From positions 62,001-126,000 of the forward strand of contig NZ_RKHX01000006.1 of assembly GCF_003755175.1 (NCBI RefSeq): a stretch of DNA of 64,000 nt, in the 5' to 3' direction. The notes under the pieces are model-generated. The model was not told where the DNA came from. It did not search any database and saw only the letters and a program-made list of their open reading frames with translations. Made by a program: the position numbers and the translations under genes. Origin of the DNA: Cellulomonas sp. PhB150 (GTDB taxonomy: Bacteria; Actinomycetota; Actinomycetes; Actinomycetales; Cellulomonadaceae). Position 1 is the first letter of the stretch, and every line of letters starts with the position of its first letter. Below are positions 16,776-26,801 of the stretch, one piece after another.

Positions 16776-16910
16776 TTCGCTCCGGGTTCGCCCGCAGCGC
16801 GCTGACCTGCAGAAATACATGACAGTAGTTCCTCAAGTGCGGCACTTCCACGCCCGCTGCTGACCACACGCTGACCACGCCGCGTCAGCACCGCGGCCGG
16901 TGGCGTCGGC

Positions 16911-17168
16911 TTGCTCGTGGATCGAGGGCTGCTCGCTCAGCGCCACGCGCTGCGCGACGTCACCATCACCGCGGAGGGGCGGCCCGTCCTGGCCGCAGTC
17001 TTCCCGGGGCACGTCGGACTTCTCGACGACCTGCTGTTCGCCGCCCTGTCCCGCGCCGACATCGAGACGCTCGCCGACATCCTCGGGCGCGCGCGCGACC
17101 ACATGCGTCAGACACCGCCCCGGTCAGCGGCGCCCCGGCGCCGGAAGAAGGCGGACCCCGCGGGCTAG
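16911..17168 (+). pseudogene. C-terminal fragment of a MarR-family regulator
   Basis: The frame reads LVDRGLLAQRHALRDVTITAEG, the wing of a MarR-type winged helix, followed by the typical C-terminal dimerisation helices (DDLLFAALSRADIETLADIL). The N-terminal dimerisation helices and recognition helix are missing, and no proper start codon or ribosome site is present. It begins about 135 bases beyond the inverted tRNA copy, so truncation by the island is plausible. GC is host-like, unlike most island genes. Confidence 0.6.
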
Positions 17169-17496
17169 ACCGTTCGGGGTCCGTCTCGACACGAGGGGCC
17201 GCGGAACACGTCGCGCGGCGGGCCGTTGTTGTAGGTTGACGCTAGTTCCGGTCACCCCACGCATCGACTGCACGGGTCTTGTCGGGAGCCGCAGACCCGC
17301 AGGTCGCCACCGGTCGTTCTCTGGCCGTCGAGCCCTTGCGAGCTGACTGCGGCGTACAACCCGGCCGTGGCCGGATGGATGACGCACGTCATCGGCAGCA
17401 TGGGCGCAGGCCCGAGGGTCAGTGCACGCGAGCACGCTGCCGCGATGACGCAGCGCGCTGTGCCGCGTTCGCGGTGCGGGTGGTGAAGGAGGAGAA
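17169..17496. other. Intergenic, no gene recognised
   Basis: This covers 328 bases between the MarR fragment and the SNF2 gene. Short frames here lack coding character. The only clear signal is the GAAGGAGGAG ribosome site just before the helicase start. Confidence 0.5.
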
Positions 17497-19644
17497 GTGG
17501 CACGAGCAGGCCAGCGCGGGTCCAGTCGCACCCGGACGGAGCCTGGCGCCCAGCGCCGCCGTACTCCCGCGCGCCCGAGCGAGCAGGGGATCATCCCCGT
17601 CCTCGCCGAGATCGCCCGCGACGTCGACAACGCCGTCCGGAAGCCGCCGACCCGCGCCGCGGTCCGCACGCAGTTCCAGGTCGTCGCGCTGATCGTCCGC
17701 GAGGAGCGTGCGCGCGTCATGGGCGACAGCACCCTTACGTCGTCGAAGCGCACCGAGCAGCTCAAGCGCCTCGACGGCGTCGCGACGCAGCTGGCCAAGA
17801 CCGCTGCCCGCGACACCTCGCTGCTCGAGCTGCTGGCCGACGACGCCCGGATCTCCGAGGCTGCGCGCACCTACAAGGCGACCGTGATGCGCGCCGGCGG
17901 GATCGAGCCGCCCGACGAACCCGAGCCTGTGGCACCCGTCGTGCGGTCGACCGAGGTCGTGCCCCGCGTCGTCCCGCAGTCGGTCATCTCGCGTCAGCTG
18001 TCCAACCCGTTCCTCGCCCCCGACTACGAGGCTGCCGCAGAGCGGATCGCCGCGCGGCCTCGTCGGCTGGCCGGCTGGGAGCTGCTCGAGCCGCTGTTCC
18101 GGTCCTTCGAGTACGCCGCCACGGGCGCTCCTGCGTGCATGGACCTGCCCGAGCCCCGCGGCGGCCGCGCGCCGCTCGGCCGCGAGCTCATGAACCACCA
18201 GGCCCAGGTCGTCGAGGCCGCCGCGCGCGGTCACCGCACCTTCCTGCTGGCCGACGAGCCGGGCCTCGGCAAGACCGCGCAGGCGCTGCTCGCCGCGCAG
18301 GCGGCCGACGCGTTCCCGCTGCTCGTCGTCGTGCCGAACGTCGTCAAGACGAACTGGGCGCACGAGGTCGGGCTGTGGACGCCGTCGCGTCGCTCCACCG
18401 TCGTGCACGGCGACGGCGACCAGGTCGACGCGTTCGCCGACGTCGTGATCGTGAACTACGAGCTCCTGGACCGGCACGTCGGCTGGCTCGGCACCCTCGG
18501 ATTCCGCGGGATGGTGGTCGACGAGGCGCACTTCATCAAGAACAAGTCGTCGCAGCGCTCCCAGCACGTCCTGGCGCTGTCCGAGCGGATCCGGTCCCGC
18601 ACGGCCCGTCCGCTGCTCATGGCCCTGACCGGCACGCCGCTGATCAACGACATCGAGGACTTCCGGGCGATCTGGCAGTACCTCGGCTGGATCGACGACA
18701 CCATGCCGCTCGGCGCGCTGATGACGGCGCTGGAGGAGACCGGCCTCACCCCGGCCGACCCCGGCTTCTACGCCGCCGCACGTGCGGCCGTGATCGACAT
18801 GGGCATCGTGCGCCGCCGCAAGATCGACGTGGTCGCCGACATCCCGGCCCGCCGGGTGGCTGACCTGCCCGTCGAGCTCGACGGCGCCGTCGGACGCTCG
18901 ATCCGCGCCTCGGAGGAGGCGCTCGCCGCGCGACTCGTCGGGCGGTACCGGGCTGCCGTCAACTTCCTCAGCGGCGACGCCGCCGTGGTGGGCATCGACC
19001 GCGACCTGGTCCGCCGCGTCGCGGCGGCCGAGCTCAAGGACTCCAGCTCGAAGGCCAAGGGCGAGAACGTCTTCACGATGGTCCGCCGCATCGGCCAGGC
19101 CAAGGCCGGGCTCGCCGCCGACTACGCAGCGCAGCTGGCCCGCAACGTCGGCAAGGTCGTGTTCTTCGCCAAGCACATCGACGTACTGGACCAGGCCGAG
19201 CAGACGTTCGCCGACCGCGGCATCCGGTACTCCTCGATCCGCGGCGACCAGACGACGAAGGTCCGCGACAAGAACATCGCGGCGTTCGTCGACGACCCCG
19301 AGGTCTCGATCGCCGTCTGCTCGCTGATGGCCGCCGGTGTGGGCCTGAACCTGCAGGTCGCGTCCAACCTGGTGCTCGCCGAGCTGTCCTGGACCGACGC
19401 CGAGCAGACCCAGGCCATCGACCGCATCCACCGCATCGGGCAGTCCGAGCCCGTCACCGCGTGGCGGATCATCGCCGCGCAGACCATCGACGCCAAGATC
19501 GCCGAGCTGATCGACAGCAAGTCGGCCCTCGCGGCCCGGGCACTGGACGGGATCGGCAACGAGGACGCGGAGACGACGGACGTGCAGCTCGAGGCACTTG
19601 CCGGGCTGCTGACGGACGCGCTGGTCGCCGACGCCGTGATCTGA
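17497..19644 (+). CDS. SNF2-family DNA-dependent ATPase
   Basis: The 715-aa protein has a basic N-terminus, a helical region to about residue 225, then two RecA-like lobes. Motif I is DEPGLGKT (Lys259), motif II DEAH (342-345), TGTP forms motif III, and QAIDRIHRIGQ (639-649) is motif VI. The compact layout resembles SMARCAL1/HARP-type annealing helicases and phage or island SNF2 proteins. The GTG start follows GAAGGAGGAG. GC is host-like. The adjacent NACHT protein may make this a defence neighbourhood, but the 176-base gap and GC difference argue against one operon. Confidence 0.88.
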   Translation: MARAGQRGSSRTRTEPGAQRRRTPARPSEQGIIPVLAEIARDVDNAVRKPPTRAAVRTQFQVVALIVREERARVMGDSTLTSSKRTEQLKRLDGVATQLAKTAARDTSLLELLADDARISEAARTYKATVMRAGGIEPPDEPEPVAPVVRSTEVVPRVVPQSVISRQLSNPFLAPDYEAAAERIAARPRRLAGWELLEPLFRSFEYAATGAPACMDLPEPRGGRAPLGRELMNHQAQVVEAAARGHRTFLLADEPGLGKTAQALLAAQAADAFPLLVVVPNVVKTNWAHEVGLWTPSRRSTVVHGDGDQVDAFADVVIVNYELLDRHVGWLGTLGFRGMVVDEAHFIKNKSSQRSQHVLALSERIRSRTARPLLMALTGTPLINDIEDFRAIWQYLGWIDDTMPLGALMTALEETGLTPADPGFYAAARAAVIDMGIVRRRKIDVVADIPARRVADLPVELDGAVGRSIRASEEALAARLVGRYRAAVNFLSGDAAVVGIDRDLVRRVAAAELKDSSSKAKGENVFTMVRRIGQAKAGLAADYAAQLARNVGKVVFFAKHIDVLDQAEQTFADRGIRYSSIRGDQTTKVRDKNIAAFVDDPEVSIAVCSLMAAGVGLNLQVASNLVLAELSWTDAEQTQAIDRIHRIGQSEPVTAWRIIAAQTIDAKIAELIDSKSALAARALDGIGNEDAETTDVQLEALAGLLTDALVADAVI

Positions 19645-19820
19645 GGGCCGGCTATCGGCAACTGCAGCCCAGCTGGCGCGCGATCGGCGATCGAGTTGGG
19701 ATAGCGAAGTCGGCACCACAGGCTTCAGTTCCGCAGTACTCTGCCGTCGTCAACGAATGCCTCTACGGATACCAACCGGTGCCTGCTGGGGCCAAGCCAG
19801 AGGGAATCGGACGGCAGGCA

Positions 19821-22800
19821 ATGGGCTATCTCTATGAGAACAGCAATCCTGAACGCTTCCAACAACTGTGCCAATCGCTACTCCTAAGTGACTTCCCATC
19901 GCTCCAGTGTTTACCGGTTGGCCAGCCTGATGGCGGTCGCGACGGCTGGGATCCGGCGACAAAGACAGTTTTGCAAGTGAAGTTTAAGCGGAAGGAAGAG
20001 CCCGCCGACGCGAAGTGGATGATTTCCGCGTTGGAAGGCGAGCTGCCGAAGATTAAGCGCCTGATTGTGATGGGCGCGACAAACTACGTGATGATTACGA
20101 ACGCACCCGGAACGGCCCACAGCGGGGGCGGCAGCATCGACTTGGTCCAGGCTTGGCTCGACGAAAACGTTGCCATTTCCGCCATGTGCTTATGGCGTGA
20201 CGACGTCGACCGGCGAATCGACGCTGCGCCGCTGGGGCTCAAGCTAAAATACGCTGAACTTCTTTCACTCGAGGACGGCATCCAACTTGCTTTAGAGGGT
20301 CCGCTCGGCCCACTCGATCACCATCGCCACTCGGTCGTCAGAGCGTTCGTCGCTTCGCAGTTCGACGCCGATTCGCTCGTGAAATTCAAGCAGGTCAATC
20401 TATCGAACGAACTGCTGGATCTTTTCATCGACGTTCCGATCGGTTTTCCAACGGATCCTGCGGAACGCAATCGCAGCGGCCACGCCAGACTACCTCAGCA
20501 GTTTCTCGAATCGCTCATCGAGGGGGCTGCGGGCCTCGAATGGATGCCTGCAGAACTGAAACAAGACGAGAAATTCTACGCTCACACGATGCTGAATCTG
20601 TTGTCTGGCATGGATATCGGCGCGGCGCAGGTTCTTCTGGGGCAGGCTGCCCAAGACCATCTGAGGTGCATTGTTTTGGAGGGCGCCCCGGGTCAGGGAA
20701 AGTCGACGCTAGCTCAGTATGTCTGCCAGGTTCATCGAGCGCGGTATTTGAATAAATCCGTGTGGCTGGCGAGAATACCCGAAGCGCACAAGAGAACAGC
20801 CTTCAGAATCCCGATCAAAATCGACCTGCGGGATCTTGCTTCTTACCTCGAGGGTCACGCACCATACGGCCGGGCAGAGACGGCGTCCGGACCGCTGTCG
20901 CTCGAGGGATTTGTGGCGAGTCTGATCTCCGGTACGACGGGTGGCCTCACATTTAGTGTTGATGACACATTTCGACTCCTCACATCGTCGCCAGTTCTGT
21001 TGTTTCTGGACGGCCTGGACGAGGTCGCCGACATTGAGCAGAGACGCGAGCTGGTCGAGACAATCGTCGACGCACACAACCGCTTGGTGACCACAGGCGG
21101 CGATTTGCAGGTTATCGTGACGAGCCGGCCTTCAATCTTCGGGAAAGCACCGAGCTTCCGCCGGGGCGGATTTGCGACTCTCCGGCTCGATCGCATAGAC
21201 GACAAGAGGATTGATGAGTACTCGAAGAAATGGGCTATTGCTCGCGGACTAGATGCCGTCGAGGCATCCACGATCAACAAGATCCTTGCATTAAAGCGAC
21301 AACTAGAACACATTCGCTACTTGATGCAAAATCCCATGCAGCTCACGATCCTATTGAGCCTAATTCACTCTGTGGGACATTCGCTTCCGGACCAACGGAC
21401 CGACCTTTATCGGCGCTACGTAGAACTCTTCCTTACGCGCGAGGCTGAAAAGTCGACGAGCGTGCGGGAACACCGCATGGTCCTAATCGGATTCATCCAA
21501 CACCTTGCCTGGTTGCTGCAAAGCCAAGCTGAAAGCAGTCGAGGTGCCGGGAGTATATCGGCCAGCAGTCTGCAGGACTTGGCCCGGCAGTACTTGTCGG
21601 AGCGCTCGCATCCGCTGGATCTTGCAGACGAACTCTTCAGCGGCGGATTAGAACGGATCTTCGTGCTTGTTCAACGCATCGAAGGACTATATGAGTTCGA
21701 GGTGCAACCGCTGAGAGAATTCTTTTGCGCCAGGCATCTGTACGAAACGTCACCGGTGGGTACATATCGCGATACGCAACCCCGAGGTGATCGAGCGCAA
21801 CGGTTCGAAGCAATCGCCGCGAGCCCGTTCTGGCTAAACGTCACCCGGTTCTATGCGGGTTCCTACGAGAGCGGGGAGATCGGTAGCCTCGTTTTAAGCG
21901 TTAAGGAGCTAGTGAAGACGGGCGACCCAGCCCAGGCGATCCATGCGCGCCGTGTGGGATCTGCCCTATTGCAGGACTGGGTGTTCAGCAACAAAAAATA
22001 CGCCCAGGCGGAGCTGATCGACGTAATCACGGACCCGTTGGGCTTAGATATCCTAACAACCCAAAATCGCTACACTGACTCTGAGGTGCGTTTAGCCGCA
22101 GACTGCGGACAAGACGCCCTGCGGGCTCGCGTTTTTGCTCGCATGGCGCAACTGCCTCGGAGTGTGCGGGCGTCGCGATATGCTCGGCTGTTGCGTGCCA
22201 ATGGCGGTGAGTTGCTCTACAAGGACTTCTTGAACTCTCTCGAAGGCGCGCAAGGGCACGACTTGACGAATCGCATTCGACGAATGGCTCTCAGTGGATC
22301 AACGCAGGGTTTGTCGCCAAGCGAAGCTCTCTCCCTTATTTCCCGCGATGCACCCAGTGCCGACCAACTGTTGGAGCGGGCGCTGTCGTTGCTGGCTTTC
22401 GAAAGTCGGGCCGCGCTCGGCTCGCCGGAAATTGTCGACTGCATTCTGCAGGGCGCCCTAAACGGCTACACCGAGACAATCGCACCAGGTGCGACGTGGC
22501 TGGGCGCCTTCCTAGGGATGGTGAGTCTATCGCCGACCGCCCTATTTGAATCTCGGAACGAACGTCCCGAAGCTAGCTTGTACGTGCGTGATAGTACGCC
22601 CCCCGAAGTCGTGTCGTTTGTGCGTAACATCGGCGAGCGCCTCCAGTCGACTGAGGATGCCGTGTATTTTAATGCCGAGCCCGTTGAACTCTGGGGTGCA
22701 ACGGCGGATGCTCTACGCGAGGTTTTTGGAGACTGTTGGGCTGCTATGTCCATTGCCGTACGGACGGCCGGCCTGCAGCGCCCGTTGTCGGCGGGTGCAA

Positions 22801-23522
22801 GCGTTGGCCTTTTCGATGCTGCGGCGTCTATCTGTGCCCGGGCCCGGGTCGCGCGCCTTCGTCGTGGAGGGCCGACGTGGTGGCTTACACAACTCGACAA
22901 TGCGGCGCACGCTTTGGACCGCAGGTTCTGGGCTGCCCTGGTTCTGGCATGGGCGAGTCCTTCGAACGTCGCAGCATTGCGCGAGGAAATCATCACAATC
23001 CTCGGCGAATTGAACGATCTTGAACTTGCCGCTTTCGTCCGTACCCTCAGGGCGACTGGCCGAGGTTCGCGACCCAGGTCAGATCGACGAGCCGAGTCTG
23101 AAATCCCCTGGGGAGCCTACGCGCCCCGCTACTGGTTGGCGCTCGCCGCTGGCTTTAGGGTGTCGGCGGATCGCGTCCCATGCACGTCGGGCGCCGGACC
23201 GGACGAATTATCGCGGTGGATGGATCATGAGGATTGGTTGGCCAGGGCGCAGTCTTTGCGCCTCGAGGATGGCATTCCGGGGGTAGACGCATGGCTGGAG
23301 GCGATCGAAAAAATTCCTGATCATGGTGTTCCGTTTGCGGGGGGGCCTTTCGAGATGAGCGAGCGGGCAGCCATCACGCCCAAGCAGGCCCGGGCGCTCG
23401 CTGCTCGCGCGTCGGACTTGCCGATCGAGGTCATCGACAGTGTGGTCGCCGTGCTCGAGCGGAGTTACCGGGCGAAGCGACTGACTGTCGTGGCGGATGC
23501 TCAGGGGTGGTCGTTCGAATAG
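19821..23522 (+). CDS. PD-(D/E)xK nuclease-NACHT STAND ATPase, putative anti-phage
   Basis: The 1233-aa protein begins with an Mrr-like nuclease domain (residues 1-150): ERFQQLCQSLL helix, GGRDG with Asp41, and QVKFKRK with Gln52 and Lys54. A NACHT ATPase follows, with Walker A GAPGQGKST (288-296), Walker B FLDGLDE (Asp397) and a VTSRP sensor near 434. A long helical C-terminal region (about 620-1233) would be the sensor. This architecture matches Avs/bNACHT proteins that recognise a phage component and activate an N-terminal effector, here DNA cleavage. GC is about 55% with rare TTA codons, so it is recently acquired. The ATG is chosen where family similarity begins. Confidence 0.85.
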   Translation: MGYLYENSNPERFQQLCQSLLLSDFPSLQCLPVGQPDGGRDGWDPATKTVLQVKFKRKEEPADAKWMISALEGELPKIKRLIVMGATNYVMITNAPGTAHSGGGSIDLVQAWLDENVAISAMCLWRDDVDRRIDAAPLGLKLKYAELLSLEDGIQLALEGPLGPLDHHRHSVVRAFVASQFDADSLVKFKQVNLSNELLDLFIDVPIGFPTDPAERNRSGHARLPQQFLESLIEGAAGLEWMPAELKQDEKFYAHTMLNLLSGMDIGAAQVLLGQAAQDHLRCIVLEGAPGQGKSTLAQYVCQVHRARYLNKSVWLARIPEAHKRTAFRIPIKIDLRDLASYLEGHAPYGRAETASGPLSLEGFVASLISGTTGGLTFSVDDTFRLLTSSPVLLFLDGLDEVADIEQRRELVETIVDAHNRLVTTGGDLQVIVTSRPSIFGKAPSFRRGGFATLRLDRIDDKRIDEYSKKWAIARGLDAVEASTINKILALKRQLEHIRYLMQNPMQLTILLSLIHSVGHSLPDQRTDLYRRYVELFLTREAEKSTSVREHRMVLIGFIQHLAWLLQSQAESSRGAGSISASSLQDLARQYLSERSHPLDLADELFSGGLERIFVLVQRIEGLYEFEVQPLREFFCARHLYETSPVGTYRDTQPRGDRAQRFEAIAASPFWLNVTRFYAGSYESGEIGSLVLSVKELVKTGDPAQAIHARRVGSALLQDWVFSNKKYAQAELIDVITDPLGLDILTTQNRYTDSEVRLAADCGQDALRARVFARMAQLPRSVRASRYARLLRANGGELLYKDFLNSLEGAQGHDLTNRIRRMALSGSTQGLSPSEALSLISRDAPSADQLLERALSLLAFESRAALGSPEIVDCILQGALNGYTETIAPGATWLGAFLGMVSLSPTALFESRNERPEASLYVRDSTPPEVVSFVRNIGERLQSTEDAVYFNAEPVELWGATADALREVFGDCWAAMSIAVRTAGLQRPLSAGASVGLFDAAASICARARVARLRRGGPTWWLTQLDNAAHALDRRFWAALVLAWASPSNVAALREEIITILGELNDLELAAFVRTLRATGRGSRPRSDRRAESEIPWGAYAPRYWLALAAGFRVSADRVPCTSGAGPDELSRWMDHEDWLARAQSLRLEDGIPGVDAWLEAIEKIPDHGVPFAGGPFEMSERAAITPKQARALAARASDLPIEVIDSVVAVLERSYRAKRLTVVADAQGWSFE

Positions 23523-23624
23523 CGGCCGTCGGGTGCTTTCGTGCCCTGAAGCGCTGGTCGATTCAGGTCGGGATCGAGAGACGTTGCCGTTGTCGTCGTC
23601 ACTGGGCGACTTTGCCGAGAAAGA

Positions 23625-23666
23625 GGGTGGTGGTGCCCGCCGCATCCGCGGCAGGCACCACCACCC
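23625..23666. terminator. Strong hairpin terminator
   Basis: A 19-bp stem with one mismatch (23625-23643 with 23648-23666) and an ATCC loop lies 21 bases beyond the stop of the minus-strand Ig-repeat gene and about 100 bases after the stop of the NACHT gene. It can serve both converging transcripts. No T-run is seen, as is usual in high-GC actinobacteria. Confidence 0.75.
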
Positions 23667-23686
23667 CAGTGATCAGGTGGTTAGAG

Positions 23687-26600
23687 CTACTTCTTCACCA
23701 CGATCTTCACCGTCGCCCCGGTGGCGGCGGCGTACGTGGTCGAGCCGACGTACTTCACCGACACCTTCCACGTGCCCTTCGGCAGCTTCGGGAGCGTGAA
23801 CGTCGCCTTGCCGGACTTCAGCGTGAAGGTCTCGGTCGCCTTCAGGCTGCCGCTGGCGAGGGTCACCTTGACCGTGCCGGTCGCCGTGGCCAGGCCCTTG
23901 GGGGCCGTGACGCTGACCGTGGCCTTGCCGCCCTTCTTGGTGGTCGGCGCCTTGGTCACCTTGGTGGCGACCTTGGAGACCTTGCCCTTCGTGACCTTCA
24001 GCGCGGCGGTCGCCGACGAGCCGGCGACATTGGCGTTCCCGGCGTAGGTCGCCTTGAGCGCGTACGACTTGACCGCGAGCGAGGCCGGGAGCGTGACGAC
24101 GGCCTGGCCGGCGCTCGTGAGCGTCGCGGTGCGGGCCGAGCCCGCGCCGGTCAGCGTGACCTTGCCGGTGATCGCCTTGCCGTTGGCGTCGGCGACCTTG
24201 ACCGTGACCTTCACGGCCTTGCCGTACGTGCTGGTCTTGACCGAGGAGATCGTGGCCTTGGTGGCCAGCTTCTTGACGGTCAGGGTGAGCGATGCCGAGG
24301 TCGACGAGGTGTACGTGCTGGTCCCCGCGTAGGTGGCCTTGAGCGCGTACGACTTCACCGCGAGCGAGGCCGGGAGGGTGACGACGGCCTGGCCGCTCGT
24401 GAGCGTCGCGGTGAGCGCCGCGCCGGCACCGCTCAGCGTGACGGCGCCCGTGAGGGGCGCGCCCGCCGCGTCGGTGACCTTGACCGTGGCCTTGACGGCC
24501 GTGCCGTAGGTGCTGCTCGTGGCCGCGGAGAGCGTGACCTTCGAGGCCAGCTTGTTCACGGTCAGGGTCACCGGCGCCGAGACGGACGACGCGTAGACGC
24601 CGTCACCCGCGTAGGCGGCCGTGACCGTGTAGGTGCCGGCCGGGACCGTGGCGGGAACGGTCAGTGCCGCGGTGCCGTCCACGATCGGCGCCGTGATGGC
24701 GCTGCCCGGCAGGCCCACGAGCGAGACCGTGCCGGTCGCGCCCTCGGTCACCGTGGCCGTGTAGGCCACGGCCGTGCCGACCGACGTCGACCCGGCGCCG
24801 GTCAGGGCGACGGACGACTGCTTGCCGACCTTGAGGTCGGTGGTCGACGACGAGATCGAGTAGCCGCGACCGAGGTACTTGACCTTCCACACGTCACCGA
24901 TCTGGTCCGACGTGATGGCCGGCAGCGTGATCGAGACCGGCGTGCCGGTCCGCTTCAGCGCGACCGGGGTGCCGACCTGGTGGCCGTCCTGGTCGAGGAC
25001 CACGACCGAGCCGGCCGGGCTGCCGACGCCGGCGTTGCGCACCGCGTTGGCCGAGTTCGCGTTGAACGTGACGAACGGCGCGTAGCCGGCCGCCGTGACG
25101 GTGACGCTGAGCGTCGGCGTGGTGCCCGGGACCAGGTCGGTCGACGAGGCACCGTCGACCGAGACGGCCGTGCTGCTCGTGTAGTGCGTCGAGCCGAGCG
25201 AGCCGAGGACGTCGGCGTAGGCGTCGAGCGCCTCCGTGGCGAAGTCGCGCGCGTTCGTGAGGCGGTCGCTGCCCGCGGCGAGGGTGCCGTTGAGCGTGGT
25301 GTCGGGCGTGTTGGGCAGGTCGTGCCCGGCGACGTACCAGTACTCGGTCATGTACTCCGTGTACGTGCCGTTGTCGTTGGTGCGGATCGCCTGGTCGACG
25401 ACCGGGGCGGCGTTGCCGAGCGCGTCCTTGTGGTTCTGGTTGTACGTGACGAGCGCGGGGACCTGGAGACGACGGGCCGTCTGGATGGCCTTCGTGGTGT
25501 CGCCGCCCGGGTAGTACTGGTTCGGGTTCGCGCCCGGCTCACCGGCCTTCGCGTACTCGGCGACGGCGTTGGGCAGGTAGGTGTTGACCAGGTCGCCGTA
25601 GAGGTGACCGGGGGCCAGCAGCTTGCCGTCGGGCGCCAGGCCCGGCACGCCGGAGGTGCGGATGTGGTCGTAGTTGGTGCCGCCGTTGCTCGTCGAGAAC
25701 AGCGAGAAGTCCAGGTTGTAGACCGTCTTCACGCCGTTGGCCTGCGCGTCGGCATTGATGTGCGAGATGACCGCGCGCGTGTTGTGGCACCACGTGCCGC
25801 CGAACAGCAGCGGGACGTCGCTGTTCGCGTAGCGCGGGTTGGACAGCAGGTCGAGGGTCTCGGGGTACGAGAGCTGCTGGACGCGCCAGCCCTGCGCGTC
25901 GTCCGAGTCGGCCAGGATGGTGCCGCCGTACTTGGTCGCGTCGGTGTACGTCGCCGTGTGGCGGCGGTTGACCTCGTCCTTGTAGAACTCGAACTGCGTG
26001 TTGACGCTCAGGTCGGGCGTCGTGACCGTGCCGCCGTCGAGCAGGACCTGCGTGACGGTCGCCTCGTACGCTGCCCGCTCGGCCGGGGTGTCGAGGTCGG
26101 CGGCCGTCTTCGTCGCGGAGAGCGAGGAGACGACGCGGTCGTCGTTGCCGCTGCCGTCCTTGGCGTCCTTGTCCAGGACGACGAGGTACGGGCTGGTCAC
26201 CTTGCCGTCCGTCCGGACGAACTCGGGGGCGGGGCTGTTGCCGTTGATGAGGTTGATCAGCTGGCCGCCGGTCGTCGCCTCGGGGCCCTCGTTCTGCCAG
26301 TACGTCAAGCCCGCGCCGGTGAGCTGCGTCGCGAGCTCGTTCCAGTCGAAGACGTTGAGGCTGTTGCCGTCGATGCGCGGGTTGAAGACGTAGATCTTCT
26401 TGACGCCGATGCTCGTGGCGGCCGCGTTGATCGAGCCGATCTCGGCCTGGGTGCTCGCGTCCTTCGGGTCACCGATCAGGACGGCGTACTTGCCGGCCTT
26501 GAAGCGCAGCAGGTACTTGAGGCGCTCGATCGTGATGGTCTCGAACACGTGCTCGCCGCGCTGCGAGGCGAGGGCGGGGAAGACGTCCGCGAGGTAGTCG

Positions 26601-26752
26601 AAGTCGACGCTGGACGTGATGGCGGGAGCCGACGGGTCGGCGCTGGCACCGGGTGCGGTGAGCGCGACGACGGGAGCGGTCGCCAGGGCGGCGACGACGA
26701 TCCCGGCGATCCTGCGCCGCAGAGGGGAGCTGGACATGAGTGCAGTCATCAC
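23687..26752 (-). CDS. Secreted protein with thioredoxin-like modules and Ig-like repeats
   Basis: The 1021-aa protein has a Sec signal peptide (cut near residue 38, ASADP). Residues 40-490 are an unfamiliar mature domain. One part reads LLFGGTWCHNTRAVISHIN, which resembles a thioredoxin active-site strand but with Cys-x-x-Thr; another (VLIGDPKDASTQ...KKIYVFNP) looks like a second such module. From about 530 onward come five or more Ig-like beta-sandwich repeats (Big_5/Ig_3 type) with repeated STYGKAVKVTVKV and LPASLAVKSYALKATYAG motifs. There is no wall-anchor signal. It is the last gene after a cystine-type symporter and an FnIII protein, 49 bases downstream, suggesting an exported thiol/disulfide function. 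That function is inference. Confidence 0.7.
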   Translation of the reverse strand: MMTALMSSSPLRRRIAGIVVAALATAPVVALTAPGASADPSAPAITSSVDFDYLADVFPALASQRGEHVFETITIERLKYLLRFKAGKYAVLIGDPKDASTQAEIGSINAAATSIGVKKIYVFNPRIDGNSLNVFDWNELATQLTGAGLTYWQNEGPEATTGGQLINLINGNSPAPEFVRTDGKVTSPYLVVLDKDAKDGSGNDDRVVSSLSATKTAADLDTPAERAAYEATVTQVLLDGGTVTTPDLSVNTQFEFYKDEVNRRHTATYTDATKYGGTILADSDDAQGWRVQQLSYPETLDLLSNPRYANSDVPLLFGGTWCHNTRAVISHINADAQANGVKTVYNLDFSLFSTSNGGTNYDHIRTSGVPGLAPDGKLLAPGHLYGDLVNTYLPNAVAEYAKAGEPGANPNQYYPGGDTTKAIQTARRLQVPALVTYNQNHKDALGNAAPVVDQAIRTNDNGTYTEYMTEYWYVAGHDLPNTPDTTLNGTLAAGSDRLTNARDFATEALDAYADVLGSLGSTHYTSSTAVSVDGASSTDLVPGTTPTLSVTVTAAGYAPFVTFNANSANAVRNAGVGSPAGSVVVLDQDGHQVGTPVALKRTGTPVSITLPAITSDQIGDVWKVKYLGRGYSISSSTTDLKVGKQSSVALTGAGSTSVGTAVAYTATVTEGATGTVSLVGLPGSAITAPIVDGTAALTVPATVPAGTYTVTAAYAGDGVYASSVSAPVTLTVNKLASKVTLSAATSSTYGTAVKATVKVTDAAGAPLTGAVTLSGAGAALTATLTSGQAVVTLPASLAVKSYALKATYAGTSTYTSSTSASLTLTVKKLATKATISSVKTSTYGKAVKVTVKVADANGKAITGKVTLTGAGSARTATLTSAGQAVVTLPASLAVKSYALKATYAGNANVAGSSATAALKVTKGKVSKVATKVTKAPTTKKGGKATVSVTAPKGLATATGTVKVTLASGSLKATETFTLKSGKATFTLPKLPKGTWKVSVKYVGSTTYAAATGATVKIVVKK

Positions 26753-26801
26753 TTTCTCTCGCCCCGTAGGGGTGAGGGGGTGGAGGTGGCCGTGCGCGGG
26801 A

